Assembly: GCF_900156535.1 (NCBI RefSeq)
Contig: NZ_FTNV01000002.1
Location: forward strand, 248,001-312,000
Direction: 5' to 3'
Length of the DNA: 64,000 nt
Source: Roseovarius nanhaiticus
GTDB taxonomy: Bacteria; Pseudomonadota; Alphaproteobacteria; Rhodobacterales; Rhodobacteraceae
The translations under genes were made by a program, and so were the position numbers. Shown here in pieces: positions 52,068-60,356 of the stretch; positions within the stretch are counted from its first letter, which is position 1, and the number at the start of each line of letters is the position of its first letter. The notes beneath the pieces are model-generated. The model was not told the DNA's origin and searched no databases. It saw only the letters and a list, made by a program, of their open reading frames with translations.

Positions 52068-52744
52068 GCGTCTTCCTTCTTATCGTCGAGTGACCCTATC
52101 GCGACGGCGCCCCGCTCGATCACGAAGGTATCGCTGGCAAAACCGCGCAAAAGCGATGGGTTCGATTCAGTAATGATAAGCGTCACGTTCTGGTCCGTGT
52201 CGCGCAGATCGCGCAGTGCATCGGCGTAGCGTTTGGCCAGCGCGGGGGCGAGGCCCTGAAACGGCTCGTCCAGCATGATCAGCTTGGTGCCCAGCATCAG
52301 CGCCCGGCCCAGCGCCACCATCTTGCCCTGCCCGCCCGAGACATTGCCGGCCGGGCGGCCCGCCATCTCCTTCAGTTCTGGCAGGATATGATAGACCCGG
52401 TCGAGACGCTGTTTGGTGGTGGCGGCGTCCAGCTTGGCCACTTGTGCCGGCAGCAGGATATTCTCCTCGACCGTGAAGGCCGAGAATAGGCGCCGATCCT
52501 CGGGCGCGTAGCCGATGCCAAGCGCTGGGCGCTTGGCCGGGGTCATCTCGCTGATGTCCTGCCCGTCAAAGCGGATCTCGCCCGTGACATTGGTAAACCC
52601 CATGACCGAGCGCAGCAGGGTTGTCTTGCCCGCGCCATTGCGCCCTATCAGCGCGGCGGTGCTGGATGCAGGAATAGTGAAATCCAGACCGCGCAAAATG
52701 GGGATATTCCCGATGGATGCGTTGGCATTGTGAAAGCTCAGCAT
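52064..52744 (-). CDS. livF: Branched-chain-type ABC transporter ATPase LivF
   Basis: 226 residues from ATG 52744, one-base overlap with livG. Walker A GRNGAGKTT, signature VSGGQGKMVALGRAL and Walker B LIMLDEPFQGLAP, as in LivF. The Liv name denotes family only; the real cargo is unknown and probably a carboxylic acid degraded by this island. Confidence 0.9.
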   Translation of the reverse strand: MLSFHNANASIGNIPILRGLDFTIPASSTAALIGRNGAGKTTLLRSVMGFTNVTGEIRFDGQDISEMTPAKRPALGIGYAPEDRRLFSAFTVEENILLPAQVAKLDAATTKQRLDRVYHILPELKEMAGRPAGNVSGGQGKMVALGRALMLGTKLIMLDEPFQGLAPALAKRYADALRDLRDTDQNVTLIITESNPSLLRGFASDTFVIERGAVAIGSLDDKKEDA

Positions 52745-53490
52745 CAGGCGACCTCCCCGATCACTTCGCGGATGACGTCGGGATGCGCCAGCACCTCCTC
52801 CGGCGTGCCGCGCATCTCGATCTTGCCCATGTTCCACACGGCAACCTCGTCGGCGTATTTCTCGACGATGCCCATGTCATGTTCGACAAAGACGGCAGTG
52901 ACTTCGGCCTCGGCCAGCGCTTTGACCAGAATCTCCATCACCCCGAACTTCTCGGAGCTGGCAACGCCCGATGTCGGCTCGTCCATCAAGAGCAGCTTGG
53001 GCTTGAGCGCCAGCGCCACGGCGATGTCGATCAGCTTGCGCTGGCCCTCGGACAGCTCGTCCACCTGGCGGTGGGCGACGTCAGTGCAATTGATCATGTC
53101 CAGCAGATGCATCATCTCGGCCCGCTGGCTGCGATCCTTGAGCGCGCGGATCGGGTTGCGCAGACGGTCGCGCGCGGCCACGGCGATCAGCAGGTTCTCC
53201 AGCGCCGTATGCTCGGTGAAAAGCTGGGGGATCTGGAAAGCGCGCGCAACGCCCTGCCGGGTGATCTCGCGCGGGGAGAGGGGCGTGACGTCGCGCCCCT
53301 CGAAATAAACCTTGCCCTTGGCCGGTTTCAGCCAGCCGGTGCAGATATTCAGGAAGGTCGTCTTGCCCGCGCCATTCGGGCCGATGATGGCCAAGTTCTT
53401 GCCCGCATCGATCTGAAGATTGATGTTGTCGGCGGCCACGACCCCGCCAAAGCGGATCTCGAGCCCCTTCGTTTCCAGCAGATGGGTCAT
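52744..53490 (-). CDS. livG: Branched-chain-type ABC transporter ATPase LivG
   Basis: 248 residues. Walker A GPNGAGKTT, signature LSEGQRKLIDIAVAL, Walker B LLLMDEPTSG and switch FVEHDM, with the long LivG insertion (ITRQGVARAFQIPQLF). Pairs with LivF. Overlaps livM by 4 bp. Confidence 0.9.
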   Translation of the reverse strand: MTHLLETKGLEIRFGGVVAADNINLQIDAGKNLAIIGPNGAGKTTFLNICTGWLKPAKGKVYFEGRDVTPLSPREITRQGVARAFQIPQLFTEHTALENLLIAVAARDRLRNPIRALKDRSQRAEMMHLLDMINCTDVAHRQVDELSEGQRKLIDIAVALALKPKLLLMDEPTSGVASSEKFGVMEILVKALAEAEVTAVFVEHDMGIVEKYADEVAVWNMGKIEMRGTPEEVLAHPDVIREVIGEVA

Positions 53491-54443
53491 TCGCCCTCCT
53501 CCTTCTTGCCGGCGATGCGGTCCATCACGCTATTGTAGATGCCGGCGATACCGCCCGGTGCGAAAAGGATGATGATCAGCAGGAAGGTGCCCAGCACCAG
53601 CTGCCACACATCCGCGGCATAGGCCGAGGCATAGGTGCGCACGATCTCGTAGATCGCGGCGCCCACCAACGCGCCGGGCACTGATCCTGCGCCGCCCAGA
53701 ACGGCGATGAACACCATTTCGCCCGAGCGGACCCAGAATGCGTATTCCGGCGTCACGACGCCCTGCACCAGACCCATTATGATGCCGCCCACCCCGCACA
53801 GAAGCGCCGAGAGGACGTAGCCCGTCAGCATCACCCGCTGCGGCGACATGCCCAGGTATTGCAGGCGCGTTTCGTTCGTCTTGATTGTGCGGAACAGCTG
53901 CCCGGTGGGCGATTCCAGCCAGCGCATCGAGAACCAGCCCAGCCCCAGCGCTAGCGCAAGCGCGAGATAGAACATGAAAAGCTCGTAGGGTCCGCGCTCC
54001 ATCTCGATCCAGAAAACCGTGGGGCGTGGCAGGCGCATGCCGTCGGCGCCACCGGTGTAGTGATAGAATTTCTCGAGGATCGACCAGAAAATCATCGAGA
54101 AGGCGAGGTTGAGCATCGCGAAGAAAATGAAGCGGTAGCGCGCCACGAAAAGGCCCACGATCAGGCCCGACAGCACCGCCGCGATGATGCCCAAGAGGAA
54201 CACCACGATCAGGTCCGCTCCCGGCATCAGCATGAGGGTGAACGCGCCGCCATAGGCCGCGATCGCAAAATAGAGCGCGTGGCCGAACGAGACCTGCCCG
54301 CTGCGCAAAAGGACGGTGATACCCATGACCGCGATGCCCTTGGCCAGAGCGAGGGTGAGCAGAACCTGCAGGCCGGGCGCGCCGAAGGGCACGATCGCCA
54401 GCAGGATCAGCAGGATAATGGGGATGAGTGTACGGATCGACAT
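53487..54443 (-). CDS. livM: Branched-chain-type ABC transporter permease LivM
   Basis: 318 residues with around ten helices; LRSGQVSFGHALYFAIAAYGG near residue 45 and the docking segment TNETRLQYLGMSPQRVMLTG near 190 are LivM features. Forms the membrane channel with LivH. Confidence 0.9.
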   Translation of the reverse strand: MSIRTLIPIILLILLAIVPFGAPGLQVLLTLALAKGIAVMGITVLLRSGQVSFGHALYFAIAAYGGAFTLMLMPGADLIVVFLLGIIAAVLSGLIVGLFVARYRFIFFAMLNLAFSMIFWSILEKFYHYTGGADGMRLPRPTVFWIEMERGPYELFMFYLALALALGLGWFSMRWLESPTGQLFRTIKTNETRLQYLGMSPQRVMLTGYVLSALLCGVGGIIMGLVQGVVTPEYAFWVRSGEMVFIAVLGGAGSVPGALVGAAIYEIVRTYASAYAADVWQLVLGTFLLIIILFAPGGIAGIYNSVMDRIAGKKEEGE

Positions 54444-54458
54444 GCTATGCTCGCCCCC

Positions 54459-55364
54459 TCAGATCTTGCGCGCCGCGGGGCTGCCAAACAGTCCCTCGGG
54501 ACGGACCAGAAGCACGGCAACCATAATGAGATAAGGCACCAGAACCTGCGTCTCGGGCCAGACATAGACCGCGAAAGAGCGGCCAAGCCCGATCAGCAGC
54601 GCGGTCAGCGCCGCGCCCTCGATCTGGCCGAGGCCCGCAGTGGCGACGACCGCAAAGCTAAGCACGATCATATCCGCGCCGATTCCCGGAAGGATCGACG
54701 TGGTCGGCGAGGCCAGCGCGCCGCCAAGCCCCGCAAGGCCCGCGCCTACGATGAAGGTCAGAAGGAACACCTTGTCGGCGTCGATGCCGATGGCCTGCGC
54801 CGCCTCGCGGTCTTCGGTCGTGGCCAGGATCAGCTTGCCCGCAACCGTCTTGCGCAGGAAAAACCGTAGTCCGACCAGCAATCCGACAGCGACCAAAGGC
54901 AGCAAGATCAGCTGATAGACGGTGTAATTAACTGAAAACACACGAACGTTGCCCATCAGCTGCAGCGCGGTCGACTGAAAGATCGGCTGCGTGCCCCAGA
55001 TCAGGCGCTGTACGTCCTCAAGGATCATGAAAATCGCAAACGTGACCAGCAGCTGCAGGACCTCGGGCTTGTGATAGATCCGCCGCAACAGCAGCCATTC
55101 CAATGGCCCGCCCAGTACTGCGCCAATCAGGATGGCCGAGACCAGCATACAGGGGAAGGCAAAGATCGGCGGCAATCCCGCCGAGACGATGAATGTCGTC
55201 AGCGAGGCCGTCAGATAGGCCCCCACCGCATAGAGCGATCCATGCGCCACGTTGAGGATGCGCATGACGCCAAAAATGAGCGTCAGCCCGACGGCGACGA
55301 TAAAGACGAGCGCCGCGTAGGCGATACCGTCGAAGAGGGCTAGCAGGAACAGGGTCAGGTTCAT
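54459..55364 (-). CDS. livH: Branched-chain-type ABC transporter permease LivH
   Basis: 301 residues from ATG 55364. LIFGVMRILNVAHGSLYAVGAYL near residue 30 (split: FGVMRILNVAHG is the diagnostic part) and ATTEDREAAQAIGIDADKVF near 185 are LivH hallmarks. The 222-bp gap to the binding-protein gene includes a strong hairpin. Confidence 0.9.
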   Translation of the reverse strand: MNLTLFLLALFDGIAYAALVFIVAVGLTLIFGVMRILNVAHGSLYAVGAYLTASLTTFIVSAGLPPIFAFPCMLVSAILIGAVLGGPLEWLLLRRIYHKPEVLQLLVTFAIFMILEDVQRLIWGTQPIFQSTALQLMGNVRVFSVNYTVYQLILLPLVAVGLLVGLRFFLRKTVAGKLILATTEDREAAQAIGIDADKVFLLTFIVGAGLAGLGGALASPTTSILPGIGADMIVLSFAVVATAGLGQIEGAALTALLIGLGRSFAVYVWPETQVLVPYLIMVAVLLVRPEGLFGSPAARKI

Positions 55365-55541
55365 GGGGGTCCACTCTGTAATCTGGCGGCGGAAATTTTG
55401 CGTAAGCCGCGTGCTGGGCGTGTGCGGCAAGTCGGGATCGAACCGGCAGTCTTCAGCCTGTCAGGCCGGTCGATCCTTTGCCTTCATGGGCCTTGGAGCC
55501 ACCCTTTGGCGTGGCATGCGGCCGGACGCCGGGGGCGAAAA

Positions 55542-55568
55542 CGGGGCCTTCGACTGGCGAAGGCCCCG
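55542..55568 (-). terminator. Terminator/attenuator after the binding-protein gene
   Basis: Perfect 11-bp stem CGGGGCCTTCG / CGAAGGCCCCG with a 5-base loop; on the minus strand followed by GTTTTCG. 19 bp after the binding-protein stop, so partial read-through into livHMGF is expected. Confidence 0.8.
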
Positions 55569-55586
55569 ATGCTCAGACCCGAAGGA

Positions 55587-56873
55587 TCAATTCTCGTAGC
55601 TGTCGACGGACAAACCGTCGAGCCACGCCTGATCCAGCGTGCCGACCCATGCGACCGATTCTTCTCCAACGGGTGTCGTCAGCTCGGCGCCGTCGAAGAT
55701 CATGATATTCTCCAGCGTGGCAAAGGGAAGCTCGCCGCCCTGAACCGACATGCCCAAGAGCTGCGCCTCGATGCCCTGATGGTCTTCGCGCAGTGTCACG
55801 GGACGTCCCAGACCCTGAAATTCCAGACCGGCCATCGCTTCGATCACCTGGTCTTCGCTGGGCCAGTTGCCACCATTCGCATCGGCTGCCTTGTCGTAGG
55901 CGGCCTGAAGTGCAGCCAGACCCTGGCTCATGTGGAAGACGGGATAGATCGCCTTGGCGCCGGTCTTTTCCTCGAATTTGGCCATGAACGATTTGAAGTC
56001 CTCGTCATCGCGGCGTTCGGGGTGGTTCCAATAGTGATCACCGCGCGCACCCACGATGTGGCCGGATGGCAGGCTGGAGCCCAGACGCTCGAGCGAGCTT
56101 TCGGCCAGGGGCAGGACGAAGGTCGACGTATTGGTCAGGCCGCGCTGCGACGCCTGCTGAACGAAGGTGTCCAGATCGCCGCCCCAGGACGTGCTGAGGA
56201 TGACGTCAGGCTGTAGGGCTTGCAGGCGCGAGATTTCCGTCGAGAAGTCAGGCGAGCCGAACTTGGGAAAGAACTCGCCGACCACTTCGACATCAGGCTT
56301 GAGCGCCTTGAGAGCGGCACTGAAAATGTCCCAGCTGTCACGACCCCAGGCATAGTCCTGGTTCACGACGGCAATGGTGCTGAAGTCCGGCTTGGTTTTC
56401 AGCAGGTAGGCGACCGTGGCCAGCATTTCGGTGCCGGCATGGGCCTGGCTACGAAAAACGTAGTTGTACTCGCCCTCTTCAAAGATCTTCTGTGTACCGC
56501 AATCCCACATGATGTTGATGACCTCGAGGTCCTCAGCCAGCGGGGCGATCGTCTTGCAGTTGCCGGAAGAAATCGAGGCCAGCATCGCATCGGCGCCATT
56601 CTCGACCAGGCGGCGATATTCGGTGGTCAGAACCTCGGTGCCCGCGCCCTCATCAATGAAGGTCAGCTCGAGCGGCACGCCCTGAATGCCGCCTGCGGCA
56701 TTGATGTCCTCGGCCATGATCTCGGCTGCGTCCTTGGCCGGAACGCCAAAGACGGAGGCCGGACCGGTCAGGAAGGCGGTGACGCCAACCTGCAGCGTCT
56801 CGGGCTTGTCCTGCGCGAAGGCCGCAAGCGGCACCACGGCGCAGGCGGCAGCGGACATGAGTAGTTTTTTCAT
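55587..56873 (-). CDS. Periplasmic binding protein of the branched-chain (HAAT) importer
   Basis: 428 residues from ATG 56873 with GGGGAG upstream; signal peptide of about 21 residues ending AAFA. Type 1 fold of the LivJ/urea/amide-binding class: TAFLTGPASVFGVPAKDAAE, INAAGGIQGVPLELTFID, NQDYAWGRDSWDIF. Longer than LivJ (about 370 aa). Brings substrate to LivHMGF. The ligand is not predictable; the neighbouring C5-acid enzymes make a carboxylate likely. Confidence 0.87.
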   Translation of the reverse strand: MKKLLMSAAACAVVPLAAFAQDKPETLQVGVTAFLTGPASVFGVPAKDAAEIMAEDINAAGGIQGVPLELTFIDEGAGTEVLTTEYRRLVENGADAMLASISSGNCKTIAPLAEDLEVINIMWDCGTQKIFEEGEYNYVFRSQAHAGTEMLATVAYLLKTKPDFSTIAVVNQDYAWGRDSWDIFSAALKALKPDVEVVGEFFPKFGSPDFSTEISRLQALQPDVILSTSWGGDLDTFVQQASQRGLTNTSTFVLPLAESSLERLGSSLPSGHIVGARGDHYWNHPERRDDEDFKSFMAKFEEKTGAKAIYPVFHMSQGLAALQAAYDKAADANGGNWPSEDQVIEAMAGLEFQGLGRPVTLREDHQGIEAQLLGMSVQGGELPFATLENIMIFDGAELTTPVGEESVAWVGTLDQAWLDGLSVDSYEN

Positions 56874-56938
56874 TGGTAATCTCTCCCCTTGGTTTGATGT
56901 CGTGGCCGCCACGGCAGCCGCGGCGGTTCGATGCGTCT

Positions 56939-57898
56939 CTAGCGGATCGCGATCGGATTGATGATCATCTGAACGGCGCCCTTTATGCGCGCCTGGCCCA
57001 GGACGAACAGGAATTCATGGACGCCGTCCTGTGCCAATTCGCGCGTGTCCATATTCTCCAAGATGTAGATGCCATGCTCGGGCTGCAGGATCTGGTGCGC
57101 GCGGAAGGCCTGGCCCTCTTCTTCGGCGGGCACGACCTCCATGCCCCAGGTATCGGCGCCAACGGCCATCACGCCAAGCGAGGCGAGGTATTCCGCGCCG
57201 CTGACGCCCAGCCCCGGCTCGGCCGCGCCGAAACGCTCGGGATCGGGCGCGTCACCGTCCAGCAGATTCATCCAGTTCGAATTGAAGAGGACGATGTCAC
57301 CCTCGCCGATGCTGACACCTTGCGCCTCGGCGGCGGCCTTGATGTCGTCCTCGGTGTAGGGCGTGCCCTCTTCGACCATGTCGGTGCCGAAATGCTTGGC
57401 CATGTCCAGCATCACGCCGCGCCCGACGAGGCCCGGCAGCTTTTCGAGGCCCAGCTTGCTGAGGCCGGCGGCACCGGCGAATTCATCGACGGTATGACCA
57501 TTGTAGTACATGTGATCGACGCCCGCATGACCCAGCCCGTCGATCTGCGGGCCGATGCCCAGCCACCCCATGAAGATGTCGTCATTATAGGTGAACGCGT
57601 TTTCGCCCAGACCGCTGGTTTCTGTCTGGTTGGGCTGCAGCACCGTCACGGACAGGCTGCGGGGCGGGAAAGCGGGCGTATCGCTGCCCACGATCATACC
57701 GAGGCTGTACATCTTGCCTTCCGTCACAAGGCCGGCAGCGGACTTGATCCGTTCGGGCGTCATGGTGTTTGCGGCGCCGATTTCGTCATCAGGGCCCCAT
57801 TGCGACGTGGCCCATTCAGGCTTGGTGTCCTGCGCGGCGGCGGCACCGGCCGTCAGTGCCAAAAGCGCGGCCAGCGCTGCATTGCGAGTGGCAGACAT
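56939..57898 (-). CDS. Exported cyclase family (kynurenine formamidase-like) protein
   Basis: 319 residues from ATG 57898. Signal peptide of about 22 residues (AAAAQ). Cyclase/PF04199 domain: WGPDDEIGAANTMTPERI, GPQIDGLGHAGVDHM with the metal His/Asp cluster, VGRGVMLDMAKHFG and GADTWGMEVVP. Homologues hydrolyse amides or cyclic esters with a metal ion. A periplasmic location with the importer's binding protein next in the operon suggests it converts the compound before uptake. Confidence 0.8.
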   Translation of the reverse strand: MSATRNAALAALLALTAGAAAAQDTKPEWATSQWGPDDEIGAANTMTPERIKSAAGLVTEGKMYSLGMIVGSDTPAFPPRSLSVTVLQPNQTETSGLGENAFTYNDDIFMGWLGIGPQIDGLGHAGVDHMYYNGHTVDEFAGAAGLSKLGLEKLPGLVGRGVMLDMAKHFGTDMVEEGTPYTEDDIKAAAEAQGVSIGEGDIVLFNSNWMNLLDGDAPDPERFGAAEPGLGVSGAEYLASLGVMAVGADTWGMEVVPAEEEGQAFRAHQILQPEHGIYILENMDTRELAQDGVHEFLFVLGQARIKGAVQMIINPIAIR

Positions 57899-57967
57899 GG
57901 TCAATCCTCCTCCCAAAGGTGTGAACAGCTATACCTTACGCACGATCATCGGGCGCCGACTAATAGT

Positions 57968-57988
57968 TTATGCCTTGCGCCGCCATAG
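57968..57988. promoter_or_regulatory. Candidate operator in cyclase/alcohol dehydrogenase gap
   Basis: TTATGCC...GCCATAG pattern near the middle of the 229-bp divergent gap. The half-site resembles CTATGCC/GGCATAG of the repeat at 47442-47464, but the symmetry is imperfect. Confidence 0.3.
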
Positions 57989-58127
57989 CGCGAGCCTATC
58001 ACTCTTGGCATTACGGGACCTTTCGCAATAGGATGCCCCAATGCAAGATCACCGCAGAGCGGACGCCGCGCGCCATGCCGTTTGCGCAGCCGGGCCGACC
58101 CGATCCGTGACAATGGGAGACGAAGAT

Positions 58128-59252
58128 ATGAAAATCACCGCAGCCGTTCTGATGCGCGATGGCATCACCGAAAACTTCGCCAAGGAAGCGCCTCTGGAGG
58201 TGCGCGAGGTCGATCTGGCGCCGCCGGGCCGCGGAGAGGTTCTGATCCGCATGGGCGCCGCGGGCGTCTGCCATTCCGACCTGTCAGTGATCAACGGTAC
58301 CCGCCCCCGGCCCTTGCCGATGGCACTCGGGCACGAGGCGTCTGGCTATGTCGAGGAGGTGGGTGACGGCGTCGATGATCTCAAGCCCGGCGATCATGTC
58401 GTGTGCATCTTTGCCCCCGGTTGCCGCCAGTGCACCCCCTGCGCCGAGGGGCGTCCCGCCCTTTGCGAGCGCGCGGCCAAGCATCATGGCGTGGGCGAGT
58501 TGATGACCGGCGCGCGGCGCCTGACGATGGACGGCGCGCCGATCAATCACCACGTCGGCGTATCGGCCTTCGCCACCCATGCGGTGATGGACCGCCGCTC
58601 GCTGGTCAAGGTCGAGCATGACCTGCCTGCGCATGTATCTGCCTTGTTTTCCTGCGCTATGCTGACGGGTGCAGGCGCCATTTTCAACACGGCGCGCATC
58701 CTTCCGGGCCAGACAGTGGCCGTGATCGGCCTGGGCGGTGTGGGCCTCTCGGCGGTTCTCGGCGCGGCGGCAGCGGGCGCGGGGCGTGTTATCGCGATCG
58801 ACCCTTTCGAGTCCAAGATGGAAGCCGCACGCACCATGGGCGCGACCGATTGCATCAAGGCGGACGAGAATACCATTCAGGCCGTGCGCGACCTCACCAA
58901 TGGCGGCGTCGATTGCGCGGTGGAACTGGCCGGATCCGTCAAGGCGCTTGAGACAGCCTACGAGATCACCCGCCGCGGCGGTCTGACCGTGACGGCGGGC
59001 CTGCCTCACCCGGATCAGCGCATGGCCTTGCCCGCGCTGAAACTGGTGGCCGAAGAGCGCACGCTGAAAGGCAGCTACATCGGATCCTGCGTGCCGCAGC
59101 GCGATCTGCCGCGCATGTTCTCGCTGTACGAACAGGGCAAGCTGCCGGTCGAAAAAATGCTTAGCCACCGGGTGCGCCTGGACGAGATCAACGTGGCGAT
59201 GGACCGGCTGAATGATGGCAGCGCGATCCGCCAGATTGTCGATTTCGACTAA
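58128..59252 (+). CDS. Zinc-dependent alcohol dehydrogenase
   Basis: 374 residues from ATG 58128, favoured by GGGAG 8 bp upstream over the ATG at 58113. Medium-chain fold: catalytic-zinc GVCHSDLS and LGHEASG, structural zinc CRQCTPCAEGRPALC near residue 95, and NAD-binding GLGGVGLSAVLGAA near 200. Class III-like without the full formaldehyde/glutathione signature. Divergent from the cyclase-importer operon; may feed the aldehyde dehydrogenase at 50613. Confidence 0.87.
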   Translation: MKITAAVLMRDGITENFAKEAPLEVREVDLAPPGRGEVLIRMGAAGVCHSDLSVINGTRPRPLPMALGHEASGYVEEVGDGVDDLKPGDHVVCIFAPGCRQCTPCAEGRPALCERAAKHHGVGELMTGARRLTMDGAPINHHVGVSAFATHAVMDRRSLVKVEHDLPAHVSALFSCAMLTGAGAIFNTARILPGQTVAVIGLGGVGLSAVLGAAAAGAGRVIAIDPFESKMEAARTMGATDCIKADENTIQAVRDLTNGGVDCAVELAGSVKALETAYEITRRGGLTVTAGLPHPDQRMALPALKLVAEERTLKGSYIGSCVPQRDLPRMFSLYEQGKLPVEKMLSHRVRLDEINVAMDRLNDGSAIRQIVDFD

Positions 59253-59281
59253 ACGGCGCCGCGCCCGCGACCTTGACAAAC

Positions 59282-59300
59282 CTATAGGCGGCGCCTTTAG
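59282..59300. promoter_or_regulatory. Palindrome CTATAGGCGGCGCCTTTAG before lysR
   Basis: 19-bp near-perfect palindrome (one mismatched pair) 30 bp upstream of the LysR start, 3 bp after a TTGACAAA stretch that could be a -35 element. Shares ATAGGCGGCG with 47429-47438, left of the repeat in the CoA transferase/CitE gap. Likely autoregulatory site. Confidence 0.5.
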
Positions 59301-59329
59301 CTACCCGTTTAAAGTGCAAAGGCCCACCT

Positions 59330-60265
59330 ATGGACATCCGCCAGCTTCGCTACTTCATCGCCATCGCCGAGTCGCCCTCGCTCTCGGTCGCAGCCAGCAC
59401 GCTGGGCGTGGCGCAGCCGTCGCTGTCACAGAACGTCGTGCGCATGGAGGAAGAGCTGGGCGTGCGCCTGGTCGAGCGCAGCCCGCGCGGTACGGTCCTC
59501 ACGGATGACGGCACACTTTTCCTGAAACACGCCCGCACTGTATGTGCCGCGTTCGAGAATTGCCTCGACGAGATGCGCGAGGCGGGCGGCGCCTTGCGCG
59601 GCAAGGTCGGCTTTGGCATGCCGCCTTCGGTGTCGATGGTCATGGCGGTCCCGCTGGCCGAAACGGTGCGCGTCGAATTTCCCGATCTGCGCCTGCAGGC
59701 CATCGAAGCGATGAGCGGCTATATCAAGACATGGATCGACGACGGCACCGTCGATATCGGCTTTATCTATGACCTCGCCAAGGCCGATCACTTCCGCACA
59801 ATCCATGTGCTGAACGAGCGCCTCTTCTTCTTCTCGGCGCCTGATGCCTGGCCGCTGGACACGCCCCCCGGAACGCCCGTGCGCCTGCGCGATCTGCAAA
59901 AGCTGGAGCTGATCCTGCCCAGCCCGTCGCATGGCCTACGCAAGACGATCGAGGATTACGCGCAGCCACGCGGCGTGCAGCTGAACGTCACGATCGAGAT
60001 GGACGCGATGACCCAGATCAAGGAGCTGGTGGCGCGCGGCTCGGGCTATGCCATCTTTGCCCCCGCCGCCGCACATGATTTCGTGGCGCGCGGTGATCTG
60101 GTCAAGGCGCCCATTCGCGAGCCCGACATGGTCCGCCCGGTCTACTTGGCCAGCAACCCCGCCCGCAAAAGCAGCCGTGCCTGTCAGGCCATCGCGCAAG
60201 TGACCCTGGACGTCGCACGCGACCTGGTGCAGCGCGGCATTTGGGAAGGCGAACTGGAGGCATAG
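59330..60265 (+). CDS. LysR family regulator of the C5-acid island
   Basis: 311 residues. N-terminal winged helix MDIRQLRYFIAIAESPSLSV and VAQPSLSQNVVRMEEELG, then the type 2 periplasmic-like effector domain (VGFGMPPSVSMVMAVPLAE from about residue 98). It is the same order as in the Pseudomonas aeruginosa itaconate locus, where a LysR gene precedes hydratase/dehydrogenase genes. 91 bp before the acyl-CoA dehydrogenase on the same strand. Confidence 0.87.
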   Translation: MDIRQLRYFIAIAESPSLSVAASTLGVAQPSLSQNVVRMEEELGVRLVERSPRGTVLTDDGTLFLKHARTVCAAFENCLDEMREAGGALRGKVGFGMPPSVSMVMAVPLAETVRVEFPDLRLQAIEAMSGYIKTWIDDGTVDIGFIYDLAKADHFRTIHVLNERLFFFSAPDAWPLDTPPGTPVRLRDLQKLELILPSPSHGLRKTIEDYAQPRGVQLNVTIEMDAMTQIKELVARGSGYAIFAPAAAHDFVARGDLVKAPIREPDMVRPVYLASNPARKSSRACQAIAQVTLDVARDLVQRGIWEGELEA

Positions 60266-60356
60266 GCAGCGCCGATAGCCGCCAGATCGCATCCCTATTG
60301 GCCGATCCGGCTCCGTTGTTGCACATATTGCGCTATCCAGCATTGCGAGGGCCATC

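Noticed and set aside
55424..55480. tRNA-like T-arm sequence (GGTTCGATCC with flanking stem) on the minus strand between livH and the binding-protein gene
   Set aside because: The T stem has a mismatch, no matching acceptor stem, D arm or clean anticodon arm can be drawn, and no CCA end is seen. At most a degenerate tRNA fragment; not reported as an RNA gene.
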